NCBI RefSeq assembly: GCF_021283305.1
Contig: NZ_JAJSOK010000011.1
Span: forward strand, 1-64,000
Direction: 5' to 3'
DNA length: 64,000 bases
Source of the DNA: Pseudonocardia kujensis
GTDB lineage: Bacteria > Actinomycetota > Actinomycetes > Mycobacteriales > Pseudonocardiaceae
This document shows, piece by piece, positions 41,929-49,630 of the stretch (within the stretch, counting starts at the first letter, position 1; each line of letters starts with the position of its first letter). Both the position numbers and the translations under genes were made by a program. The notes under the pieces are model-generated. The model saw nothing but the letters and a program-made list of their open reading frames with translations, was not told where the DNA came from and did no database searches.

Positions 41929-43487
41929 GCCGGCACCGGAGCCGGCTCCGGGATCTGGGCGAGGAGGTCGTCGACCAGGGCCACCGCGTCGTCCGCGCCG
42001 TCCGCCAGGCCGAAGAGGTAGACGTCAGGCCGCGACAGCAGCGTCGTGGCGTGGTGCTCGGCGAGGTAGTCGGCGTAGGTGCCCTCGACGTCGACGACTC
42101 CGCCGACCCCGCCGACCCCTTCGTCGCCGAGGTGGATCACCCGCACCCCGAGGTCGGCGAGGCGGGCCAGGCGCGCGGCGCCGAGGATCTCCTCGAGCGG
42201 CAGCGTGGAGATCAGCTGGAACCCGTACCCGACGAGGTCGTCGAGCAGTCCCTCCCGCTCCCCGATGCGGACCACGCCCTGGGGCGCGACCTCCCCGGCC
42301 TGCTCGCCGTACTCGCCGTCGGCCGAGCGGTGCTGGATGCCGTGGCGCAGCGGCGGGATCGGGGGGGTCACGTCGCCACCGGTCGCCTCCAGGTAGGCGT
42401 CCCGACCGGCGGCGTCCTCGGGGGTGAACGGGTTGATCATCTTGTAGGCGGCCAACGAGCCCTCGACGAAGAAGCGGGCGTGCGCCAGACGCTCGGCCTC
42501 GTAGGTGTCGAGCAGAGCCTCCTGCGCGAGGCCGCGGAGAACGAGATCCAGCTTCCACGCCAGGTTGGCCGCGTCGCGCATCGCGGTGCACGCCCCTTGA
42601 CCCATGTACGGGGTCATCCCGTGCGCGGAGTCGCCGCCGATGAAGACGCCGCCCCTCCGCATCGAGACGGCGATCTGGCTGCGGAAGGTGTAGAGCTTGC
42701 GGCGGGTCTGGCGGACGTGGTCCCGGGGGATGCCCACCCGCCTCTCCAGGAACTCGAGCCCGCGCTCCTCGGCGGCCACGACCTCCTCGTCGTCACCGGG
42801 GAGCAGCCGCACGTCCGACCGCACCCGACCGACGCCGTTCGGCCCCCAGAAGTACGGCTGGTCGAAGTCGAGGTCGAAGTAGCACCGGTGCTCCAGGTCG
42901 TGCGGCAGCGGCTTGACGACGTCGTAGTCCGTGAGGATCCAGCGGTCGTGGTGGCGATGGACCACCTCGACGTCGATCCCCACGGCGTCGCGCACGAAGC
43001 CGCTCACGCCGTCCATGCCCACGACGTAGCGCGCACTCACCGAGTCCCCACCCGAGGTGGTCACGACATACCCGCCGCCCTCGGCCCGCAGACCCACCAC
43101 ACTGGTGCCCCAGTGGACCTCGACGGCCGGCAGCGTGGCGATGCGCTGCTCCATGGCCGCCTCGATGTGCGGCTGATGCAGCGCCATGTGCCCCCAATGG
43201 CCGGCGCGCTTGTAGTCCCAGTCGAAACGACCCTTCTGCCTGCCGTCCGAACCCCAGAGCTCGACCGAGCGCACCGGCAGCGACTCGGCGAGCGCCTCCG
43301 CGGGGTCGGCGGCGTGCTGGAGCAGCCGGGCGACCTCACCGTCGAGCGTGCTCATCCGCGGTAGCCCGTACGGCTCGGGAAACTTCTCGAAGACGACGAT
43401 CCGATGCCCGCGCTGGCCCAGCAGTGAGGCGAGCATCGCACCGGCAGGGCCGAACCCGGCGATGACCACGTCAGCGGTGTCATTCAT
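41925..43487 (-). CDS. FAD-dependent aromatic hydroxylase (class A, MhpA-like)
   Basis: A 520-residue flavoprotein monooxygenase: VVIAGFGPAGAMLASLLGQ, DG motif GMDGVSGFVRDAVG, GD motif FIGGDSAHGMTPYMGQGA, then a C-terminal thioredoxin-like part. AGGAGCATCAGAG precedes the ATG at 43487. First gene of a seven-gene operon; opposite the GntR gene at 43598, from which it is probably controlled. It likely hydroxylates a phenolic acid or related aromatic. Confidence 0.9.
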   Translation of the reverse strand: MNDTADVVIAGFGPAGAMLASLLGQRGHRIVVFEKFPEPYGLPRMSTLDGEVARLLQHAADPAEALAESLPVRSVELWGSDGRQKGRFDWDYKRAGHWGHMALHQPHIEAAMEQRIATLPAVEVHWGTSVVGLRAEGGGYVVTTSGGDSVSARYVVGMDGVSGFVRDAVGIDVEVVHRHHDRWILTDYDVVKPLPHDLEHRCYFDLDFDQPYFWGPNGVGRVRSDVRLLPGDDEEVVAAEERGLEFLERRVGIPRDHVRQTRRKLYTFRSQIAVSMRRGGVFIGGDSAHGMTPYMGQGACTAMRDAANLAWKLDLVLRGLAQEALLDTYEAERLAHARFFVEGSLAAYKMINPFTPEDAAGRDAYLEATGGDVTPPIPPLRHGIQHRSADGEYGEQAGEVAPQGVVRIGEREGLLDDLVGYGFQLISTLPLEEILGAARLARLADLGVRVIHLGDEGVGGVGGVVDVEGTYADYLAEHHATTLLSRPDVYLFGLADGADDAVALVDDLLAQIPEPAPVPA

Positions 43488-43525
43488 CTCTGATGCTCCT
43501 CGGCGCACCGTCGCGCAAAAGCACG

Positions 43526-43543
43526 AATCATTCGGGTTTTTAG
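43526..43543. promoter_or_regulatory. Candidate GntR operator at the FAD hydroxylase / GntR divergent promoter
   Basis: AATCATTCGGGTTTTTAG overlaps a short palindrome CGAATCATTCG (43524-43534). The core CATTCGGGTT (43529-43538) recurs in reverse orientation as AACCCGAATG at 47252-47261, upstream of the P450 operon. Confidence 0.5.
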
Positions 43544-43597
43544 ATCCTTGAGGCGCCGGACCGCGATGTCAAGGCCTGCGCGTCGTAAAGTGGTCGG

Positions 43598-44308
43598 GTG
43601 TTTTCCGTGCCGCAGACGCGTGCCCAGTCGCTGGCCACCGAGATCGAGCGCTGGATCGTCGAGCGTGAGCTGGTTCCGGGCAGCCGCATCGCCACGATGG
43701 ACGAGCTGCGGGAGCAGACCGGCCTCGGTCGGGCGACCATCAGTGAGGCGGCGCGGCTGCTGGCCGAGCGCGGAGCCGTCGACGTGCGGCTCGGTCGTAG
43801 TGGTGGGCTCTTCGTCGCCCAACCCGCGGCGGTGGTCCGCCTGCGCCACACCTTGCTGTCGGTGTCCCGGGATCCGGCGCGGATCACGGACGCGTTGGCG
43901 GTCCGGGACGCTCTGGAGGAACTGATCGACGTCGACGCCGCCCTGCACGCGACCCGTCGCGATGTCCGCGACCTTGAGGCGATCGTGACGACGATGCGGG
44001 AGCATGCCACCACGCGGGCCGACTTCCTGCAGGCCAACTGGGCACTGCACCGACGGATCGCCGAGATCACCCCGAACGAGATCGCCCGCAGCGTCTACCT
44101 GAGCACCATGGCGCAGATCGAAGGCCTGCCGAGCCGGCCCGACGCCGACACCGCCGATGACCAGGCCTACTTGAGCAGGCGGGTCGACGTCCACGCCGAG
44201 CTCGTCGCGGCGATCGCCGCGGGGGACGCGGTCCGGACCTCGCGCGCCGTCGTCGAGCACCGGGCGCTGACCTCGCCGAAGACCTCGGATCCCGCCTCGT
44301 CCAAGTGA
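43598..44308 (+). CDS. GntR-family regulator (FCD/FadR subfamily)
   Basis: A 236-residue regulator starting with GTG at 43598. Winged helix: IERWIVERELVPGSRIATMD, then TGLGRATISEAARLLAERGA. C-terminal FCD domain with the His/Asp metal set (DVDAALHATRRDV, WALHRRIAEITPN, VDVHAELVAAIAAGD). It is divergent from the seven-gene operon and shares a putative operator with the P450 operon ending at 44449, so it could coordinate both. Confidence 0.9.
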   Translation: MFSVPQTRAQSLATEIERWIVERELVPGSRIATMDELREQTGLGRATISEAARLLAERGAVDVRLGRSGGLFVAQPAAVVRLRHTLLSVSRDPARITDALAVRDALEELIDVDAALHATRRDVRDLEAIVTTMREHATTRADFLQANWALHRRIAEITPNEIARSVYLSTMAQIEGLPSRPDADTADDQAYLSRRVDVHAELVAAIAAGDAVRTSRAVVEHRALTSPKTSDPASSK

Positions 44309-44448
44309 GCTGACCGTCTCCTGGGGAGCCGGAGGCGGGCGCCCGGTCGAGGGCGGGGCGAGGACGCTCGTCGATCGGGGTCCGGTTTCCGGGGACGTGC
44401 CGCGGGGGCGAGGTGCTGCGCGACCCACCGGCCGACCGGGATGTCCCC

Positions 44449-45681
44449 TCATGCTGCCCCTCGGGTCGAGAGCTCGTGGCTCTTCAGGTCGAACCCGGCG
44501 GACCCGACCTCGGGGAGGTCGGGCGGCAGCCGACGGGACAGCAGTCGCCGCGCCGCGATGTGGTCCTGCGGGCGGTTGACGGACTCGACGGCCACGAGCC
44601 GGTCGTGGTGGAAGCGGCAGACGGAGAAGCTCGCCTCGTCCGGCTCGCCGAGCACGACGCACACGTCGTCGGCGAACCCGAGCCCGACGGTCTGCACGCG
44701 GAGATCGAACTGGTGGGTCCAGAACCACGGGACCTTGTCGTAGGGCTCGCCGATACCGCGAGTGATCGTGCTCGCGACGTGGCGGGCCTGGTCGAGCGCG
44801 TTCTGCACGCACTCGACCCGCCGCGCGACGGCGCGCTCGCGGTCCGGGTGCGACGCGCAGTCACCCACGGCGAAGATCGCGGGGTCGGAGGTTCGCAGCC
44901 AGGGGTCGACCAGGACGCCGTTGTCGACGGCCAGGCCAGCTCGCTCGGCGAGGCCGCTGTTCGCGAGCGCGCCGACGGCGACCACGACGAGGTCCGCAGG
45001 GATCTCGGAGCCGTCGGCGAGGATGACTGCCTGGATCCGCCCGTTCCGCCCCACGAACCGCTCCACTCCGGTCCCGAGGCGAAGGACTGTGCCGGCCTGG
45101 GTGTGGGCGCGCTGGACGGCGTCGGAGACCGCGGGGGCCACGGCCCGCGTCAGAACCCGGTCCTGCGGCTCGACGAGGGTGACCGCGCGTCCCGCGCCGA
45201 CGCAAGCGGCGGCGATCTCGAGACCGAGGAAGCCGCCCCCGACCAGGACCACGTGGCGGGCCGTGGCCAGGCGCTTCCGCACCCGCGCGGCGTCGGTCAG
45301 GGTCGCCAGTCGGGCGACGCCGTCCAGCCCGACGCCAGGCACCTGCAGGTTCCTGACCGTCGAGCCGAGTGCCAGCACGAGGTGCGTGTAGCCGATCGTC
45401 CGGCCGTCCGAGAATTCCAGGCAGCGCTCGGCCGGATGAAGCGCGACCGCCGCCGTGCCCAGCCGGAGGTCGATCTCCTGGTCGGTGAAGAACGACCGGC
45501 TGCGCAGCGGCTGTGCTGCCCCGGCACCCGGTCCGAGGAACTCCTTCGACAGCTGCGGGCGGTGGTACGGGAAGTCCTCCTGACCGTCCACGAGGACCAC
45601 GGGGCCAAGATGGCCCTCGGCCCGCAGCGAGGCGGCGACCTGCACACCGCCATGACCTGCGCCGACGATGACGGTAGTCAC
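44449..45681 (-). CDS. FAD-dependent ferredoxin reductase
   Basis: A 410-residue reductase of the rubredoxin/putidaredoxin reductase class. FAD site TTVIVGAGHGGVQVAASLRA, NAD site VVLVGGGFLGLEIAAACVGA, second FAD motif IFAVGDCASHPD. The C-terminal domain (WFWTHQFDLRVQTVGLG) is typical of P450 or dioxygenase partners. GTG at 45681 overlaps the ferredoxin stop as GTGA. Electron carrier for the P450 encoded at the start of this operon. Confidence 0.92.
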   Translation of the reverse strand: MTTVIVGAGHGGVQVAASLRAEGHLGPVVLVDGQEDFPYHRPQLSKEFLGPGAGAAQPLRSRSFFTDQEIDLRLGTAAVALHPAERCLEFSDGRTIGYTHLVLALGSTVRNLQVPGVGLDGVARLATLTDAARVRKRLATARHVVLVGGGFLGLEIAAACVGAGRAVTLVEPQDRVLTRAVAPAVSDAVQRAHTQAGTVLRLGTGVERFVGRNGRIQAVILADGSEIPADLVVVAVGALANSGLAERAGLAVDNGVLVDPWLRTSDPAIFAVGDCASHPDRERAVARRVECVQNALDQARHVASTITRGIGEPYDKVPWFWTHQFDLRVQTVGLGFADDVCVVLGEPDEASFSVCRFHHDRLVAVESVNRPQDHIAARRLLSRRLPPDLPEVGSAGFDLKSHELSTRGAA

Positions 45682-46001
45682 AGCTGAGTGTCCGGTACGA
45701 CAAAGGTCGTGTCGCCCCAGTCCTCCTCGACGTCGACCTGGCACGAAAGCCGGCTCGAGGACGTGCGCGGCGAGGCCGTCGAGTCGAGCATCTCGTCCTC
45801 GACGTCGGTGACCGGCGGCAGCCGGTCCGCGGTGGCGGCGTCCGCGTACACATGGCAGGTGGCACACATGGCGTTGCCGCCGCACTCGGCCACGATTCCA
45901 GGCACGTCCTCGGCCATCGCCACCTGCATGACGGACAGTCCGGCCTTCCCCTCGACGGTGCGGCGGGTCCCGTCGGGCAGGACGAAGGTCAGGGAGGGCA
46001 T
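45678..46001 (-). CDS. 2Fe-2S ferredoxin, putidaredoxin type
   Basis: A 107-residue [2Fe-2S] ferredoxin with cysteines C40, C46, C49 and C87 in the adrenodoxin/putidaredoxin spacing (AECGGNAMCATCHVY, then RLSCQV). Starts 5 bases after the P450 stop and overlaps the reductase by GTGA. Completes a class I P450 chain, different in cluster type from the 3Fe-4S ferredoxin at 26140. Confidence 0.92.
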   Translation of the reverse strand: MPSLTFVLPDGTRRTVEGKAGLSVMQVAMAEDVPGIVAECGGNAMCATCHVYADAATADRLPPVTDVEDEMLDSTASPRTSSSRLSCQVDVEEDWGDTTFVVPDTQL

Positions 46002-46006
46002 GGGTG

Positions 46007-47209
46007 TCAGGCCTCCGTCGCGGTGGTGAGGTGGAGCTGCTGGGGGGATCGGAACAGCCAACCCCTCATCGACCAGCCCGCCTCGGCCAGACGCAGGGTC
46101 GGCACCACGGCGGTGAGCTCCTCGAGGGCGATCCGCGCCAGCTCCCGACCGAAGACGTTGCCCGCACAGAAGTGCCTGCCCCCGCCGAACGAGAGGTGGG
46201 TCGGGCCGGTGCGCCGGAGCTCATAGCGCTCGCCGTCGGTGAACCGTCGCTCGTCGCGGTTGGCCGAGGCGACCATGCACCAGACGACGGATCCCTTCGG
46301 CAGCTCCTCGCCGTGCAGAGTGACGTCGCGGGTCGTCTCGCGGAAGACACCGCCGATCGGGGCGATCCAGCGCAGCCCCTCGGCGATCGCGTCCGGGATC
46401 AGGGCAGGGTCGTCGACGATCTCGCCGTAGGTGCCTTCCTGCAGCAGTCCCAGCACGGTGGTGGCCGCGGCATGGCCCGGCTCCTGCATCCCGCCGGTGA
46501 GCTCGATCAGGAACGAGGAGTAGATGTCGTCGCGTGAACGCACTGTGCCCGTCGGCATGCCGGCGTGCAGCAGGTGGGACAGACCCGTGCCGTCCGGCGT
46601 GGTCTCGAGGCGCCTGAGCCTCGGTTCGAGGACGTCCTTGATCTCCGCGATGACCTCGTCGCTCCTGGTGAAGGGTTCGTCGAGGAAGGCGTAGTTGCCT
46701 GCCGCGCCGATGACGGTGTGGAACCAGCGGCGCAGCGTCTCCGACGGCACGTCACCGATGCCCAGCATGGACGCGAGGCCCCGGGTGCTGACCGGCTCCA
46801 GGTACTCCGCGACGATGTCGAAGGTGTCCGACCGGCGAAGCTTCGCCGCTTCCTCCGCGGCGATTGGGCGGACCAGGTCGTCGATGTAGCTCGAGACCGC
46901 CCGCCGCCGAAGCGGTGGGTCCACGGATGCGCGCCGGTCTCGGTGCACCTCGCCGTTGGCGATCAAGATGTTGCCGGGCCCGAAGGTCCGTTCGAGTACC
47001 GGCTGAGTGCTCGGTGCTTGGGTGAGCTCGGTGTCGGCGAGGAAGGCTCGGACGTCGTCGTAGGTCGTCAGCAGGTGGGCGTTCAGCGCGGGGACGAACA
47101 CACACGGCGCCTCGGCCCGCATGCGCGCGTACATCGGATAGGGATCGGCTTCAAGTGCGGAGATGTCGATCTCGTCGATCCAGCGGATCCCCGATGCGGT
47201 GACGGCCAC
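46007..47209 (-). CDS. Cytochrome P450 with atypical I-helix
   Basis: A 400-residue P450. K-helix EGLRW (E277, R280) and heme loop FGGGRHFCAG with thiolate C348 are intact. The I-helix reads GGMQEPGHA (239-247): glutamate E243 is followed by proline where most P450s have threonine, so the usual acid-alcohol pair is altered. The GTG at 47209 is chosen because AGGAGG precedes it at normal spacing; an ATG ten codons earlier lacks this. First gene of the P450-ferredoxin-reductase operon. Confidence 0.9.
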   Translation of the reverse strand: MAVTASGIRWIDEIDISALEADPYPMYARMRAEAPCVFVPALNAHLLTTYDDVRAFLADTELTQAPSTQPVLERTFGPGNILIANGEVHRDRRASVDPPLRRRAVSSYIDDLVRPIAAEEAAKLRRSDTFDIVAEYLEPVSTRGLASMLGIGDVPSETLRRWFHTVIGAAGNYAFLDEPFTRSDEVIAEIKDVLEPRLRRLETTPDGTGLSHLLHAGMPTGTVRSRDDIYSSFLIELTGGMQEPGHAAATTVLGLLQEGTYGEIVDDPALIPDAIAEGLRWIAPIGGVFRETTRDVTLHGEELPKGSVVWCMVASANRDERRFTDGERYELRRTGPTHLSFGGGRHFCAGNVFGRELARIALEELTAVVPTLRLAEAGWSMRGWLFRSPQQLHLTTATEA

Positions 47210-47245
47210 TCGTCCTCCTCGACGGTCGGGTCGGAGCATCCGAGA

Positions 47246-47264
47246 CTAAACAACCCGAATGCTT
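47246..47264. promoter_or_regulatory. Candidate GntR operator upstream of the P450 operon
   Basis: CTAAACAACCCGAATGCTT shares the exact 10-mer AACCCGAATG, and with a one-base gap also the CTAAA part, with the element at 43526-43543 (opposite orientation). It lies 37-55 bases before the P450 start. Confidence 0.45.
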
Positions 47265-47477
47265 TGAGTATTAAGCGGGATCGTGCTCGTGGTGACGCCG
47301 ACTGTCAAGCTCGCCGCACGCGACAGGGCCCGTTGACACGGCGAGGCCGAGCCGGAGAGCATCACCGTCAACGGCACGAGGATGAGATCGTTTCGGATGT
47401 GCCTGTCAATGAGCTTTTGCCAACCTGCTGGGCGGGCAGGTCAGGGCCGGTTCGGCATGGCGTGACCTCGAACGGGT

Positions 47478-47532
47478 GAAGCTCCTGGTAGTCGAGCGGT
47501 TGCTGGGATCAGACCGTCCAGCCAGGAGCTTC
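47478..47532. repeat. 11-bp inverted repeat, possible old insertion-sequence end or hairpin
   Basis: GAAGCTCCTGG (47478-47488) and CCAGGAGCTTC (47522-47532) are exact inverted copies separated by 33 bases, in the otherwise empty 47265-47605 stretch next to decayed genes. It may be an insertion-sequence remnant; no transposase of its own was seen here. Confidence 0.4.
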
Positions 47533-47605
47533 TGCGTGTTGTCAGACCCGTCCGGGATGAGGCCCGAACAGCAGCGCCCCAACGGCAGCAGGCTGGACGG
47601 AACAT

Positions 47606-47980
47606 ACCCGGTTCCGCCTGGGCTTCCTCACCCACGTTCAGGTCCACGGCGACGCGGTGTAGGCCCACCGCGACCCCCAGGAACTGCTCGTCGTCGCCGA
47701 CGAGCAGGGCATCGATGTCGGCTGGGTCGCCCAGCACCACGCCTCCGCCGGAGGCGGCCTGTCCTTCGCGTGGCCCTTCCTGGCCCACGCCGCCGCCCGC
47801 AGCACTCGGATCAGGCTGGCCCCGCCGTCACGCTCCCTCCGCTGGAGGACCCGATCCGGCTCGCCGAGGACGTCTCGGCCGTCGACACCCTCAGCGGAGG
47901 CCGGTTCGAGATCGGGGCCAGCAGCGGGTCCAGCGAGACCGATTACACGGCGTTCGGGCGCGACATCGGCCGCAAGCGGG
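47606..47980 (+). pseudogene. Broken LLM-class flavin oxidoreductase gene
   Basis: From 47612 the frame reads FRLGFLTHVQVHGDAV, hits an in-frame TAG at 47660, and continues with LLVVADEQGIDVGWVAQHHA and GLSFAWPFLAHAAARSTRI. After a shift of frame it goes on with LPPLEDPIRLAEDVSAVDTL and SGGRFEIGASSGSSETDY, then stops matching. These are the conserved parts of a luciferase-like monooxygenase in the right order. The gene has a nonsense codon, a frameshift and no C-terminal half. Confidence 0.8.
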
Positions 47981-47984
47981 GAAC

Positions 47985-48333
47985 TGACCACCGAGGACCT
48001 TGCCGTCCTCCGCAGAGCAGGCGAACGGGGAGGTCCTCCTGGTCCGCGCGGACGAGCTCGCCGAGTCCGCCGCTGCCCAAGTCGGCGACCTACGTGACCG
48101 CATTGCCGCGCTGGACGCCACCCAGCACGCCAACCAGACCACGCTCGAGGAGGAACACCCCCGGCTGCGACCTAGCCGAGGCGCACCGAGCCGAGCTGGC
48201 CACCCGGGACGAGGCCCTGGCCGCCGCCCGCACGGAGCACGCCGAAGGGCTCGATCGGGTGCGCCGCGAGGCCCGGCCCGGCCGCCGTGGTCGCCTGGGC
48301 CGGGAGTGGCTCAAGAGAGGCCTGCAGCGCTGA
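47985..48333 (+). pseudogene. Unrecognised fragment with coiled-coil-like sequence
   Basis: Several plus-strand frames in succession give heptad-rich stretches (LVRADELAESAAAQVGDLRD, DRIAALDATQHANQTTLEEE, then in another frame EAHRAELATRDEALAAARTE). It reads like one alanine/glutamate-rich coiled-coil protein broken by frameshifts. No family was recognised. It lies directly upstream of the IS110 transposase, so the insertion may have displaced or carried it. Confidence 0.4.
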
Positions 48334-49590
48334 AAGTTGGTCTGCCCTCCTGGACTCGCCCCATCGTCGGGATCGCGAGGAGCAGGTATGACTGGCGGTG
48401 CAGAGCAGCGTGTGGTGATCGCAGTGGATCCGCATAAAGCGTCGTGGACCGCGGCCGTGGTTTCCGCCGGGTCGCTGCAACCACTGGCCACGCTGCGGGT
48501 GGCGGTCTCTCGAGCCGGCTACCGGGAGCTACGTCGGTTCGCGCAGCGCTGGCCCCGCGCCCGCTGGGCGATCGAGGGGGCCACCGGGCTGGGCGCGCCG
48601 TTGCTGGCGAGGCTGACCGCCGACGACATCGCCGTGGTCGACGTGCCGGCCAAGCTGGCCGCCCGGGTTCGGCTGCTCTCCACCGGCCACGGCCGCAAGA
48701 ACGACGACGCCGACGCGCTCTCCGTCGGCACCGCCGCGCACACCGCACCACACCTACGGACGGCAGAGATCGACCAGGCGCTGGGCGCGCTGCGAGTGCT
48801 CGTCGAACATCGAGACGACCTGATCAAGGCGCGCACCCAACTGGTGAATCGGCTGCACGTCCTGCTCACCCAGCTCGTCCCCGCCGGCGCCAGTCACCGT
48901 CGGCTGACCGTCGAGATCGCCGCCGGGCTGCTTCGCCGCACCCGCGCACAAGGGCCTGCGGGCCAGGCCGCGCGCCGGGTCGCGGTCGACCTCGTGGCTA
49001 AGCTACGGCGCCTCGAACGCCGCATCGCCACCGCCGACGCCGACGTTGCCGGCGCGGTCAAAGCCACCGGAAGCACGCTGACCGAGCTCTACGGGGTCGG
49101 CCCCGTACTGGCGGGAAAGATTCTGGCTGCCGCCGGGCCGACGAGCCGGTTTCGCTCCGCCGCGGCGTTCGCCTCGTTCACCGGTACCGCGCCGATCGAG
49201 GTCTCCTCGGGAGACGCTGTCCGCTATCGACTCTCCCGTGCTGGCCACCGCGGGCTGAACCACGCCCTGCACATGATGGCCCTGACCCAGATCGGGAGAC
49301 GCACCCCGGGGCAGGCCTACTACCAGCGCAAACGAGCGGAAGGGAAGAGCCACAAGGAGGCCATGCGCTGTCTGAAGCGCCGACTGCCCGACGTCGTGTA
49401 CCGCCGGCTCCTCGCCGACAGCCAGCGTTCCGGGGCGGACCCGGGAGGACACACGAGGGCGGCTGCATAGTCCAGCGCGGCCGGCTCACACCTCGAACGC
49501 CGGCTCTTCGGACAAGTCACTTCCCGGGCCCGCGCCCCGAAACTACAACCCCCGCCACAAGATCCACTTGACAAAGAGAGGTGCCGAAGA
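48334..49590 (+). mobile_element. IS110-family insertion sequence (ends not defined)
   Basis: The intact transposase is flanked by about 55 bases of non-coding DNA on the left (before the fragment at 47985-48333) and about 160 on the right, up to the MFS gene stop at 49631. CTTGACAAAGAGAGG (49568-49582) resembles the right-hand ends of this family. Exact boundaries and core dinucleotides cannot be fixed without an empty site for comparison. Confidence 0.45.
48388..49470 (+). CDS. IS110-family transposase (DEDD recombinase)
   Basis: A 360-residue IS110-type recombinase. The N-terminal RuvC-like DEDD domain has D14 (IAVDPHKAS), E63 (WAIEGATGLG), D106 and D109 (GRKNDDADA). The C-terminal Tnp_20 domain has the helix-hairpin ELYGVGPVLAGKILAAAG, and SFTGTAPIEVSSGD holds the conserved serine block. 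The ATG at 48388 follows GCGAGGAGCAGG. The open frame is intact and of normal length, so it may still be active. Such elements lack terminal inverted repeats and use a bridge RNA from a non-coding end. Confidence 0.93.
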   Translation: MTGGAEQRVVIAVDPHKASWTAAVVSAGSLQPLATLRVAVSRAGYRELRRFAQRWPRARWAIEGATGLGAPLLARLTADDIAVVDVPAKLAARVRLLSTGHGRKNDDADALSVGTAAHTAPHLRTAEIDQALGALRVLVEHRDDLIKARTQLVNRLHVLLTQLVPAGASHRRLTVEIAAGLLRRTRAQGPAGQAARRVAVDLVAKLRRLERRIATADADVAGAVKATGSTLTELYGVGPVLAGKILAAAGPTSRFRSAAAFASFTGTAPIEVSSGDAVRYRLSRAGHRGLNHALHMMALTQIGRRTPGQAYYQRKRAEGKSHKEAMRCLKRRLPDVVYRRLLADSQRSGADPGGHTRAAA

Positions 49591-49630
49591 AGATCAGACA
49601 CTCCCCGCGAGCAAGTAGGACGCCGTTGGT

